Positions 9,533 to 17,863 of a stretch of DNA of 64,000 bases are shown piece after piece (the first letter of the stretch is position 1; the number at the start of each line of letters is the position of its first letter). The notes below the pieces were generated by a model. The model was not told the DNA's origin, did not search any database, and was given only the letters and a program-made list of their open reading frames with translations. The stretch comes from Pseudomonadota bacterium (lineage in GTDB: Bacteria > Pseudomonadota > Gammaproteobacteria > Burkholderiales > Methylophilaceae): contig JAGVMP010000011.1 in assembly GCA_020053735.1 (NCBI GenBank), forward strand, positions 186,001 to 250,000, read 5' to 3'. The translations under genes and the position numbers were made by a program.

Positions 9533-10270
9533 ATGAGTCACTGCATATTTATATCTGATTTGCACCTATGTGACTCGCGCCCACACATCACCGCTGCGTC
9601 CATAGATTTTTTAGAGCGCACTGCAGCAAACGCCCAAGCGCTGTACATTTTAGGCGATTTGTTTGAGTATTGGGCAGGCGATGATGCTATCGAACATGAA
9701 GTGATTAAGACATCTGCTCTGCAAGCCAGTATTGATGCGCTTCGCAGACTCACTAAAAATGTTCCAGTGTTTTTTATGGCTGGAAATCGTGATTTTTTAA
9801 TCGGTGATGGGTTTAGTAAAGCAACAGGTATTACCATTCTTCCCGACCCCAGTTTAATCACACTGTTTGGCAAACCTGTTTTGCTAAGCCATGGCGATGC
9901 GCTGTGTACAGATGACACGGCTTACCAAGCTTTTAGAGCTGAAGTGCGTAGCCAAGCATGGCAAAACCAGTTTCTAAGCCAGCCGTTAGAAAATCGTATC
10001 GCTTTTATTGAGCAATTGCGCGCTAAAAGTGAGCAAGAGAAATCGACCAAATCGATGCAGATTATGGATGTAAATGCAGTAGCAGTAGAAAAGCTATTAA
10101 GCCAATACGATTATCCGCCGCTATTCATTCACGGACACACACACCGCCCCAACACGCATGTCTATCATCTTGCTGGGCACACCTGCGAGCGAAGGGTGCT
10201 AGGCGATTGGTACGAGCAGGGCAGCTGTTTGATGTTAAATGCTGATGGCTGTCATTCGCGCACGCTATAG
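9533..10270 (+). CDS. lpxH: UDP-2,3-diacylglucosamine diphosphatase
   Basis: A 245-residue calcineurin-type phosphoesterase of the LpxH family, which hydrolyses UDP-2,3-diacylglucosamine to lipid X in lipid A synthesis at the inner membrane. Metal-binding motifs appear in order: ISDLHLCDSRP, LGDLFEYWAGDD, AGNRDFLIG, LSHGDALCTDD and FIHGHTHRPNTH. Finding it next to ppiB is a common arrangement in beta- and gammaproteobacteria. The gene starts 13 bp after ppiB. Confidence 0.96.
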   Translation: MSHCIFISDLHLCDSRPHITAASIDFLERTAANAQALYILGDLFEYWAGDDAIEHEVIKTSALQASIDALRRLTKNVPVFFMAGNRDFLIGDGFSKATGITILPDPSLITLFGKPVLLSHGDALCTDDTAYQAFRAEVRSQAWQNQFLSQPLENRIAFIEQLRAKSEQEKSTKSMQIMDVNAVAVEKLLSQYDYPPLFIHGHTHRPNTHVYHLAGHTCERRVLGDWYEQGSCLMLNADGCHSRTL

Positions 10271-10288
10271 CGCCATTGCGATTGGTAT

Positions 10289-10567
10289 ATGGCCATGACA
10301 AAAAAAATACTCGTATGTACCAACTTTCGCGCCAACCTGAACAACCCCTCGTGTGCGGCGCGTGACAGTCAATTGGTGTTAGCTGCATTAAAGAAAGAGC
10401 TGACAAAAAAGAATATTGTGATTGAAATTGAAGAGTCGCCTTGCATGGGATATTGCAACGTGGGGCCAAATCTACGACTGGCACCCAATGGTGAGTTTTT
10501 TCACGGGGTATCTACTATTAATATAGCTAAGTTGATTCAAGCAGCCAAAAAATTTAGTCTCAGTTAA
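10289..10567 (+). CDS. Small thioredoxin-like [2Fe-2S] ferredoxin-domain protein
   Basis: A 92-residue protein that begins MAMTKKILVCTNFRANLNN. Cysteines at LVCTNF and PSCAARDS, then SPCMGYCNVGP, give the C-x(10)-C ... C-x(3)-C pattern of thioredoxin-like [2Fe-2S] ferredoxins (NuoE C-terminal type). It follows lpxH closely and may share its transcript. Its redox partner is unknown. Confidence is high for the fold and low for any specific pathway. Confidence 0.8.
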   Translation: MAMTKKILVCTNFRANLNNPSCAARDSQLVLAALKKELTKKNIVIEIEESPCMGYCNVGPNLRLAPNGEFFHGVSTINIAKLIQAAKKFSLS

Positions 10568-10616
10568 CGCTAATATAGCCAGCTCTAAACCAGAATGACT
10601 TTAAAGTAGCCCTAGT

Positions 10617-12239
10617 TTAATTAGACTTATAACCTAAAATATTCGCTACATCCACCGCATCAATTTGTTCAGGCTCTAAAAATTTTTCGGCGTAGCGTAA
10701 GTAAATTTCTTCACGAATAAATAAATCAAAAATATCGGGGTCGATATGATTCTCTATCTTCATTTTTCCAAGAATAGTGATAGTCTCAGACAGCGTTTTG
10801 GCCTTTTTGTAAGGCCTGTCTCTTGAGGTCAATGCCTCAAAAATATCCGCTATACCCATCATGCGGGCTGGTATCGACATCTCCTCCCGCTTGAGGCCTT
10901 TAGGGTAACCTTTACCATCCATACGCTCGTGATGGCCGCCTGCATACTCTGGCACGCGACGTAAATCTTTTGGGTAAGGCAAGGCTTCTAGCATGTTAAT
11001 CGTCACTACAATATGGTTGTTGATTACTATGCGCTCTTCTGGCGTTAGTGTGCCGCGCTCGATGGTGAGGTTATATACTTCGTTTTCGGTTAAAAATTTT
11101 ACCGATTGCCCAGAATCACTTTTGTACTCGTAATTAGCAATCTCCTTTACGCGCTGCTTATCCTCCGGCTTCATAAACTCAGTGCCAAAATTTACTTTAC
11201 GAATAAAATTTTTATCATCATCCAACTGTTTTTTAATCACCTTAATATCATGCATCATGTGTTTGATATTGACTGGTTTGCCACTGGCAGCAAGTATTAG
11301 TTTATGCAAATAAGCATTTTCGCGCTGTGTTTTAAGTAGCTCGAACCGATGATCTATTAAGTGAATCCGATCAAAAATAGTTTCCAACTTAGTCGCTTTG
11401 TCCATCACCGATTCTGGCGTGGTCACTTTGCCACAATCATGCAGCCACGCAGCAATATTTAGCTCGTAGATCTCACTCTCACTCATGGAGAAATCTTTTA
11501 GCGGACCAGTTTTTGTGTCGATTGCCGCTTTGGCTAACATCATGGTCAACTCTGGTACGCGCTGGCAATGGCCACCAGTGTACGGCGATTTCTCATCAAT
11601 CGCGTCCGCAATCAACTTAATAAAAGACTCGAATAAGCGCTTTAAGCCCGCAATTAAATTTTGGTTGGTGAGTGCTACCGCAGCTTGTGAAGCTAGTGAT
11701 TCGACTAATCTTTGGTGCGAATCGGAAAATGCAATAATTTGATTGGTCTCTGGGTCAATGGCGTTTATTAACTGCAAAATACCAATAATTTCATTTTCGT
11801 GATTTTTCATCGGCACTGTTAAGAATGACTTTGAACGGTAGCCGGTTGTTTCATCAAACTTGCGCGTGCCTGAGAAATCAAAGCCTTCGGTTAAATAAGC
11901 ATCCGCAATATTCACCGTTGCCGCATTCACCACGCTATATGCCGCTACCATATTCGTGTTTGGGGCACCATTTTCTAAATATATTGGCAGTGGAGGAAAG
12001 GTAATTTCTTTGCCAGTAGTCCCTCCCATGGCAATATCAAGACTCAAAGTACGCATAATCTCAAACTTGAGCTTATTATCTTCTGTCACCGAATACAGCG
12101 TGCCCCCATCAGCGTTGGTGAGCTCTTTTGCCCCTAGCAGGATGGTTTCTAACAGTCTCTTATGATCATGCTCAGCAGAAAGTGCGACGCCGATGCTATT
12201 AAGACGGTCGAGCTGATTTAATAAAGTTGAAGCGGGCAT
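10617..12239 (-). CDS. GAF / HD-GYP domain protein (putative cyclic di-GMP phosphodiesterase)
   Basis: A 540-residue protein with an N-terminal GAF domain (about residues 15-190: LLETILLGAKELTNADGGTLY, FLTVPMKNHENEIIGILQLIN) and a C-terminal HD-GYP domain. The latter has the metal ligands in AAWLHDCGKVTTPE and the signature GGHHERMDGKGYPKGL. Such enzymes hydrolyse cyclic di-GMP. About 70 residues (TKLETIFDRIH to KPEDKQRVKEIAN) are inserted between the HD and GYP motifs. It lies 11 bp downstream of the FHA gene and with the PP2C gene forms a three-gene signalling operon. Confidence 0.92.
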   Translation of the reverse strand: MPASTLLNQLDRLNSIGVALSAEHDHKRLLETILLGAKELTNADGGTLYSVTEDNKLKFEIMRTLSLDIAMGGTTGKEITFPPLPIYLENGAPNTNMVAAYSVVNAATVNIADAYLTEGFDFSGTRKFDETTGYRSKSFLTVPMKNHENEIIGILQLINAIDPETNQIIAFSDSHQRLVESLASQAAVALTNQNLIAGLKRLFESFIKLIADAIDEKSPYTGGHCQRVPELTMMLAKAAIDTKTGPLKDFSMSESEIYELNIAAWLHDCGKVTTPESVMDKATKLETIFDRIHLIDHRFELLKTQRENAYLHKLILAASGKPVNIKHMMHDIKVIKKQLDDDKNFIRKVNFGTEFMKPEDKQRVKEIANYEYKSDSGQSVKFLTENEVYNLTIERGTLTPEERIVINNHIVVTINMLEALPYPKDLRRVPEYAGGHHERMDGKGYPKGLKREEMSIPARMMGIADIFEALTSRDRPYKKAKTLSETITILGKMKIENHIDPDIFDLFIREEIYLRYAEKFLEPEQIDAVDVANILGYKSN

Positions 12240-12250
12240 GAATTAATGCA

Positions 12251-13018
12251 TTAAGCCAGAAAAAATTCCATCTTAAGTCCTGCTATATCAATGATATCGT
12301 GCTCACTCAGCGCATAGGCTTGTGGACTAATTTTTAGGCCATTGATGGAGGGTAAGTGCTCACCTTCCACATGCGTAATGAAGTAACCATTAGGACGCTT
12401 GGTAATGACTGCCACTTGCGCACCAGGCTTACCTAAAGTCGTTAAGGCCTTATTTAAAACCATCTCACGACCAGAATTTGTTCCGGTTAGTATCTTCAAA
12501 CGACCCATTTTTGGCGCATTCTCTACGGGGGATTTTACTACTTCTGGAGGTGCGGACTCAGCATTAGATTCTGCCGCCTTTTCATCAGCTGGCATTGCTT
12601 CTGCTGGTTTTTCTTCTGCTAGCTTTTCCTCTGATTTTTTAGCGGTCTCAGCTTCTGCCACAGTCAACCTTGTGGGGCGCAACACTACCGTGTTCTCGAA
12701 ACCGCCATGGTTAGGTGGCATATTAGCTTGTGCCTGATTTACATACAGCAACTGATACTTACCAAACTCGATGATGTCGTTATGATGTAGCACATGTTTT
12801 TTAATGGGCTTATTATTCACCAAGGTACCATTGGTGCTATTCATGTCTTCTAAAAACGAATCATTGCCAATAGTCGTAATGACAGCATGCTCACCACTCA
12901 CCGCTAGATTATCAATATGAATATCATTTGCTGGGCGGCGACCTATCGTGGTGCGCTCTTTATTTAACTCAAACTCACCTAGCGAGTTGCCGTCCAATGA
13001 AAATTGTAACTTTGCCAT
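12251..13018 (-). CDS. Protein with two FHA domains
   Basis: About 255 residues. The N-terminal FHA domain has the phosphothreonine-binding signature (TIGRRPANDIHIDN, VSGEHAVI, EDMNSTNGTLVNN). A linker rich in Ala, Glu and Lys (about 125-170) joins a second, degenerate FHA-like domain (MGRLKILTGTNSGREMVLNKALTTLGK). ATG 13018 is the better start; a TTG six bases upstream is in frame. FHA proteins bind threonine-phosphorylated partners. With a PP2C phosphatase upstream and an HD-GYP gene downstream, this looks like a phospho-switch coupled to cyclic di-GMP. No Ser/Thr kinase gene is visible nearby. Confidence 0.9.
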   Translation of the reverse strand: MAKLQFSLDGNSLGEFELNKERTTIGRRPANDIHIDNLAVSGEHAVITTIGNDSFLEDMNSTNGTLVNNKPIKKHVLHHNDIIEFGKYQLLYVNQAQANMPPNHGGFENTVVLRPTRLTVAEAETAKKSEEKLAEEKPAEAMPADEKAAESNAESAPPEVVKSPVENAPKMGRLKILTGTNSGREMVLNKALTTLGKPGAQVAVITKRPNGYFITHVEGEHLPSINGLKISPQAYALSEHDIIDIAGLKMEFFLA

Positions 13019-13076
13019 AATCAACCCGAATTCATTGTCTAAAAATTAAAGTAATTTTACTAATGCTTTTTTGCTT

Positions 13077-13910
13077 CTAATCAGTTTTTACTTTTAACAT
13101 TTTTTTTACCCAGCTTTTCTCAGCTTTAAATGATTTTTCTATTGTTGTTATCACCACTGAAATATTATCTAAGCCGCCAAATCGATTGGCTTTTTCTACC
13201 AACTTCTCAACTGCAGAATCAATATCCTCTTTTTCATCTAGCAGTATTTGTGCTATTTCCGCATCACTTAACAAATCAGACAAACCATCTGAACATAACA
13301 AATATTTATCACCAACTTCCACTGCAAGCTCTTGTAATTCTAGCTCAACCATTGGGTCTATTCCCAGTGCACGTGTGACTAAATTTTTATTTCTGGCTAC
13401 TTTTGCTTGCTCTATTGTAATTAAACCTGCGTTAATCTGCTCTTGCACCAACGAGTGATCTTCAGTCAGTTGCACAAACACCTCGCCACGCAACCTGTAC
13501 ATACGTGAATCACCTATGTGTCCTAGCACTAACTTATCGTCTGTAAAAACGCCTGCCACCAAGGTAGTACCCATACCTGCGCATTCTGGCTGAAGCTGCG
13601 CGATTTCATAAATGGCTTTATTAGTCTTTTCTACTGCATTTATCAGCATGTTCGATTCTGGCAATAAATCAGGCTCGGTTCTAAATAATCCAGATTGAGC
13701 TTGCATCGCCTCAGTCATTTCTGCTGCAATCAACAACACAGCTATTTCACTGGCCACTTCACCCGCTTTATAACCACCCATACCATCGGCTAGCAACACT
13801 AAGCCGATTGACATATCGCTCGCTACCGCGTCTTCGTTATGCTCGCGCATCATGCCTACATGGCTTATACGCGCAACTCTAATGGCTTTACTTACATTCA
13901 TTATAGCCAT
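13077..13910 (-). CDS. PP2C-type protein serine/threonine phosphatase
   Basis: A 277-residue PPM/PP2C phosphatase with the standard motifs in order: REHNEDAVASD, VLLADGMGGYKAG, GHIGDSRMYRLRG, LCSDGLSDLLSD and GGLDNISVVI. The aspartates bind two Mn/Mg ions. ATG 13910 is the longest start, but GGGATGG would serve as a ribosome binding site for ATG 13901 (MNVSKAIRV). It is the first gene of the PP2C-FHA-HD-GYP run and should dephosphorylate Ser/Thr phosphoproteins read by the FHA protein. Confidence 0.93.
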   Translation of the reverse strand: MAIMNVSKAIRVARISHVGMMREHNEDAVASDMSIGLVLLADGMGGYKAGEVASEIAVLLIAAEMTEAMQAQSGLFRTEPDLLPESNMLINAVEKTNKAIYEIAQLQPECAGMGTTLVAGVFTDDKLVLGHIGDSRMYRLRGEVFVQLTEDHSLVQEQINAGLITIEQAKVARNKNLVTRALGIDPMVELELQELAVEVGDKYLLCSDGLSDLLSDAEIAQILLDEKEDIDSAVEKLVEKANRFGGLDNISVVITTIEKSFKAEKSWVKKMLKVKTD

Positions 13911-13964
13911 CCCACATTGTTAACAATAGGGCATTACCTCGCTTTAGTGCGCCACATTTTCATA

Positions 13965-14480
13965 CTACACTCTTTTACTAAATTCGTGCGGACGGGCACT
14001 TTCTGCTACTTTATCCAACACACCATTAATATATTTATGGCCATCGGCGCCACCATAAAGCTTAGCTAATTCAACGCCTTCATTAATTGCCACCCGATAA
14101 GGAATACTCATATCAAACATCAGCTCAAACGATGAAATGCGCAGAATCGCATGTTCAACTGGGCTTAGTTCTTGAATTTTTCTGTCAATAAAGATTGAAA
14201 TCTGGCTATCTAGCTCACTGATTTTTCCTGATACCCCTTGCAGTAAAGCCATAAAATAAGCCTCGTCTGCTTTAACATATTCAGGGTCATCATTTGCGTC
14301 TGCAATAATCTGCTTCAACTCAGAAGCATTAATCATGCCACGGTAAACAGCTTTTAGTACCAGCTCGCGCGACTTACGGCGATTTTGGCTTACCTTAGGT
14401 TTTTTAACCGCCTTTACTTCGGTTTTCGCTTTTGCTTCGGTTGTTAAGTTCGCCACACTGTTACCCCCTATGCTTATCAT
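13965..14480 (-). CDS. nusB: Transcription antitermination factor NusB
   Basis: A 171-residue NusB with the family stretches [45 protein letters not shown] and [11 protein letters not shown]. It binds boxA RNA with NusE in rRNA antitermination. The ATG at 14480 overlaps the ribH stop (ATGA), which suggests translational coupling. An alternative GTG start at 14456 has a strong GGGGGT box in front, so the Lys/Thr-rich N-terminal extension may not be translated in full. The ribH-nusB pairing is conserved in proteobacteria. Confidence 0.95.
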   Translation of the reverse strand: MISIGGNSVANLTTEAKAKTEVKAVKKPKVSQNRRKSRELVLKAVYRGMINASELKQIIADANDDPEYVKADEAYFMALLQGVSGKISELDSQISIFIDRKIQELSPVEHAILRISSFELMFDMSIPYRVAINEGVELAKLYGGADGHKYINGVLDKVAESARPHEFSKRV

Positions 14481-14938
14481 AGCGCGCGTACCAAGTTTGC
14501 CATTTCTATCGCCACTTGTGCTGCCTCACTACCTTTTACCAGCATGCGTGCGAGTGCCTGTTCATCATCTTCTGTGGTCAACACCGCATTAGCCACGGGC
14601 ACACCTGTATTTAATTGCACCTCTGAAATACCACGCGCAGACTCGTTAGCTACCACTTCAAAGTGATAAGTTTCACCGCGAACAATCGCTCCCAAAGCAA
14701 TTAAGGCATCGTACTTTTCACTTAAAGCCATATGCTGCAAAATAAGTGGAGTCTCCAATGCACCTGGCACAGTGGCAATGCGAATATCTTGTGCTTTTAC
14801 GCCTAACTTGAGCAGTTCTGCATGGCAAGCAGCCAATAAACCATCGCAAATATCGCCATTAAAACGCGATTGTACAATGCCAATTTTTTTACCCGTGCCG
14901 TTCAAATTGATGTCTATTTTGTTCACGATTCTATTCAA
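14477..14938 (-). CDS. ribH: 6,7-dimethyl-8-ribityllumazine synthase
   Basis: A 153-residue lumazine synthase that condenses 5-amino-6-ribitylaminouracil with dihydroxybutanone phosphate, the penultimate step of riboflavin synthesis. Seen: [48 protein letters not shown] with the catalytic His, and [19 protein letters not shown]. It overlaps nusB by 4 bp. No FMN riboswitch was recognised in the 105 bp upstream. Confidence 0.97.
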   Translation of the reverse strand: MNRIVNKIDINLNGTGKKIGIVQSRFNGDICDGLLAACHAELLKLGVKAQDIRIATVPGALETPLILQHMALSEKYDALIALGAIVRGETYHFEVVANESARGISEVQLNTGVPVANAVLTTEDDEQALARMLVKGSEAAQVAIEMANLVRAL

Positions 14939-15043
14939 TGCCTTCTCGATAAAGTGCTAAAAAACGCTATTTTACCTGATTAGCACTGACATAAATTGTC
15001 AATGCCCATTAACTTTAAAATAGTAATTTTACAAAAGCTAAAC

Positions 15044-16705
15044 TCAACTAAATAAAACCCACGCTTTTTGCACGGTACTCCATACGCCATAACCAATCGG
15101 AATAAGTACAGCCAACCAAGCCAGCTTAAGCAATAGACCATGTTGAGTCGAGCCTTCTGTGGCTATTGCTGTAGCTTGTAGTGACTTCTCATGCCCAATT
15201 TTTTGCACCTCGGCTAACTCTGCATCCGACATGAAATATTTTTCTGCCACTGGTTTTACCAACATATTCGCAATGAAACCCACCACCATTAAACCCGCCA
15301 ACACCAAAAAAATTGGGGCATAAACTTGGTCAAATGGAACGCCTTTCTCTAGCCGCGTGTCGTGCATGTAGTTCACCACCACAGGCCCTAAAATACCCGC
15401 AGTAGACCATGCAGTGAGTAGGCGCCCATGAATAGCCCCCACAAATTGTGTGCCAAACATATCCGCTAAATAAGCTGGAATAGTGGCAAATCCGCCACCA
15501 TACATGGAAGCAATGACAGCGAAGCAGGCCACAAACAAAGCGAGCGATTTAAAGCCCGCAACGTATGTTGCAGCACAATACATCAGCGCGCCTAAGATAA
15601 AGAAAATATAGTAAGTGCGTTTACGGCCGAGTTTATCTGACGAACTTGCCCAAGCAATCCGCCCAAAAATGTTAAATAAGGAAATCAGCCCAACAAACCC
15701 AGCACCTACCGCTGCCGCTGCCGCAGTCAAGGCGCCGTCTTGTTTAATATCGGCAAACCCAAGCGCAGGTTGGCCAATCAGCGCACCACCAAATGTTTCT
15801 TGCAGCATGGGCGCTGCCGCACCAATAATGCCAATGCCCGCAGAAACGTTCATGCATAGCACGATCCACAACAACCAAAATTGCGGTGTTTTATGCGCAT
15901 TCTTTAAATGCACATGACGCGCAGCAATCATGGTATTTTTTGCAGTAACAGGTGGTGTCCAATTGGCGGGCTTCCAGCCAAGTGGCGGCACACGGTAACC
16001 CAGCGCCCCACACAACATAAACACCGCATAAATCGCAGCCAACACGACAAAGGTTTGCCAAACGCCCACACTGGTTGGTGTTGCAAAGTAGGTCATGAGC
16101 TTGGTGGCCGAAGGCGAGCCTATCATGGCACCGCCACCAAAACCCATAATCGCCATGCCCGTGGCCATGCCACGCCTATCTGGAAACCACTTAATGAGCG
16201 TTGAAACAGGCGAAATGTAACCTAGTCCCAGTCCAATGCCACCAAGCACGCCACTGCCCAGCCACATCAGCCACAGTTGATGCGCATACACGCCATAAGC
16301 TGAAATAAGTAGTCCACCGCACCAACACAGCATAGACACCAAACCAGCTTTGCGCGGGCCTTCGCGCTCTAACCAACCGCCCCACAATGCAGCCGAGCAA
16401 CCTAGCAATACAAAAAACAGGGTGTACATCCAACCCAAATCAAACTGCGTCCAATTGCAATCGGTAGCAGTTAAGGCACGCGCTGTGCCTGCTAATTTAT
16501 CACCAAAAGTTGTCGCGCCCGCAGCACAAGCAGCCAGCGGTTTGCCATCTTCGTCCATCAGTGCATTGCCAAGCGGTTTCCAAAACACGCTAAAACCATA
16601 TGCCATGCCAATAGACAAGTGAATGGCTAATGCGGCAGGCGGCACCAACCAACGATTAAAATTGGGCTTTGCGGTGATGTATTCTTTTGATAAAAAACTT
16701 GCCAT
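15044..16705 (-). CDS. OFA-family MFS transporter (oxalate/formate antiporter-like)
   Basis: A 553-residue, about 12-helix major facilitator. The N-terminus (WLVPPAALAIHLSIGMAYGFSVFWKPL) and the FDLGWMYTLFFVLLG and RRGMATGMAIMGFGGGAMIG segments are typical of the OFA family, which exchanges oxalate, formate or other small carboxylates. An inserted loop (about residues 48-82) carries two cysteines. The substrate cannot be read from sequence; a small organic acid is the family expectation. The gene stands alone, divergent from phoB. Confidence 0.88.
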   Translation of the reverse strand: MASFLSKEYITAKPNFNRWLVPPAALAIHLSIGMAYGFSVFWKPLGNALMDEDGKPLAACAAGATTFGDKLAGTARALTATDCNWTQFDLGWMYTLFFVLLGCSAALWGGWLEREGPRKAGLVSMLCWCGGLLISAYGVYAHQLWLMWLGSGVLGGIGLGLGYISPVSTLIKWFPDRRGMATGMAIMGFGGGAMIGSPSATKLMTYFATPTSVGVWQTFVVLAAIYAVFMLCGALGYRVPPLGWKPANWTPPVTAKNTMIAARHVHLKNAHKTPQFWLLWIVLCMNVSAGIGIIGAAAPMLQETFGGALIGQPALGFADIKQDGALTAAAAAVGAGFVGLISLFNIFGRIAWASSSDKLGRKRTYYIFFILGALMYCAATYVAGFKSLALFVACFAVIASMYGGGFATIPAYLADMFGTQFVGAIHGRLLTAWSTAGILGPVVVNYMHDTRLEKGVPFDQVYAPIFLVLAGLMVVGFIANMLVKPVAEKYFMSDAELAEVQKIGHEKSLQATAIATEGSTQHGLLLKLAWLAVLIPIGYGVWSTVQKAWVLFS

Positions 16706-16745
16706 GTCTGCTCCAAAAAAGACTAATGTTTATACGATATCACTT

Positions 16746-16777
16746 ACGACATCTCTATAGAATATACGCTATATCGC
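16746..16777. promoter_or_regulatory. Promoter-like motif shared with the phoR leader (copy 1)
   Basis: ACGACATCTCTATAG followed by AATATACGCTATAT. Almost the same string occurs at 17803-17834 in front of phoR. This copy is in the divergent gap between the transporter and phoB. The function is not known; shared promoter or operator elements are the simplest reading. Confidence 0.4.
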
Positions 16778-16888
16778 ATAGTGTTATAAAACGCAAAAAA
16801 TGGCAATTGCGTGCGCGAAAAATCCTTAAGATAATTTTAATATAGCGTTAACTATATGCTGCATCTCCGCATCATAAAAATTCGCCAT

Positions 16889-16931
16889 TGTCATAAAAAT
16901 ATAGTCAATCTGTCATCAATGTGTCATATTA
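16889..16931 (+). promoter_or_regulatory. Pho box (PhoB binding site) upstream of phoB
   Basis: Two adjacent 11-bp direct repeats, CTGTCATCAAT (16910-16920) and GTGTCATATTA (16921-16931), match the Pho box plan of CTGTCAT units every 11 bp. A further TTGTCATAAAA lies at 16889-16899. The site is 62 bp before phoB and implies positive autoregulation under phosphate limitation. Confidence 0.82.
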
Positions 16932-16992
16932 AAGCCACAAAATTCGCACATGTTTAAACTTATCCAATTAAAAGGTATTTCAAGAGTAAATC

Positions 16993-17700
16993 ATGCCAGC
17001 TAATATTTTAGTGATTGAAGACGAGCCCGCCATTCAGGAATTGCTGGCCTTAAACATTACCCAAGCAGGCCACAACGCGCTCCGTGCGTTAAGTGTAGAG
17101 CATGCGCAGGAACTGCTACGCAATACCTTGCCAGACCTTATTTTGCTTGATTGGATGTTACCGGGCATGAGCGGTATTGAATATGCGCGTCGCCTAAAAT
17201 CAGAGGCAGTGACCAAAGCGATTCCCATTATTATGCTGACCGCACGTGGTGATGAATATGACAAAGTACGTGGGCTAGAAGTGGGCGCCGATGACTATGT
17301 CACCAAACCATTTAGCCCGCGCGAATTGAATGCCCGAATCAAAGCCGTGTTGCGCCGCCGCGCGCCGCAAATGACCGACGACCCGATTGAAATTGCAGGC
17401 TTGGCGCTAGACCCCAGCACCCATCGTGTTGTGGGCAATCATATGGGCAGTAGCACCAATATTGACCTAGGGCCGACAGAGTTTAGACTGCTACACTTTT
17501 TCATGAGTAATGCAGAGCGCGTACATACGCGTAGCCAGCTACTCGATAAAGTGTGGGGTGACCGCGTGTTTGTAGAGGATCGCACAGTAGATGTGCATAT
17601 TCGCAGGCTGCGTAATTGTTTATCCGTTTCTGGTCATCAAGATTTAATTCAAACCGTGCGTGGCTCTGGCTATCGTTTGTCCGCAGTTAAAGAAAGCTAG
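16993..17700 (+). CDS. phoB: Phosphate regulon response regulator PhoB
   Basis: A 235-residue OmpR/PhoB-type regulator. The receiver domain has the acidic pocket (VIEDEPAIQEL), the phospho-acceptor Asp in LILLDWMLPGMSG, and the Lys in VTKPFSPREL. The C-terminal winged helix shows GPTEFRLLHFFMSNAERV, DRTVDVHIRRLR and TVRGSGYRLS. It activates phosphate-starvation genes when phosphorylated by PhoR. A Pho box precedes it and phoR follows after 163 bp. Confidence 0.95.
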   Translation: MPANILVIEDEPAIQELLALNITQAGHNALRALSVEHAQELLRNTLPDLILLDWMLPGMSGIEYARRLKSEAVTKAIPIIMLTARGDEYDKVRGLEVGADDYVTKPFSPRELNARIKAVLRRRAPQMTDDPIEIAGLALDPSTHRVVGNHMGSSTNIDLGPTEFRLLHFFMSNAERVHTRSQLLDKVWGDRVFVEDRTVDVHIRRLRNCLSVSGHQDLIQTVRGSGYRLSAVKES

Positions 17701-17802
17701 TCTTTTATTTAGCTAAAAGCGCGGCCACAATTTTCAAGCCCGCAATAACCGTAAAGGTCATTACCATTTAGCTAAACCAGTAAACTGGTAAGTTAAATGC
17801 GA

Positions 17803-17834
17803 ACGACTTCTCCACAGAATATACGCGCTATAAT
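17803..17834 (+). promoter_or_regulatory. Motif shared with the phoB-side gap, ending in a -10 box, upstream of phoR
   Basis: ACGACTTCTCCACAG followed by AATATACGCGC and TATAAT (17829-17834), about 30 bp before the phoR start. It repeats the motif at 16746-16777. The consensus TATAAT suggests phoR has its own promoter in addition to read-through from phoB. A small ACCAG/CTGGT hairpin lies just upstream. Confidence 0.5.
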
Positions 17835-17863
17835 TAGGCACCTTTTAATTTAAAGCTTAATTT

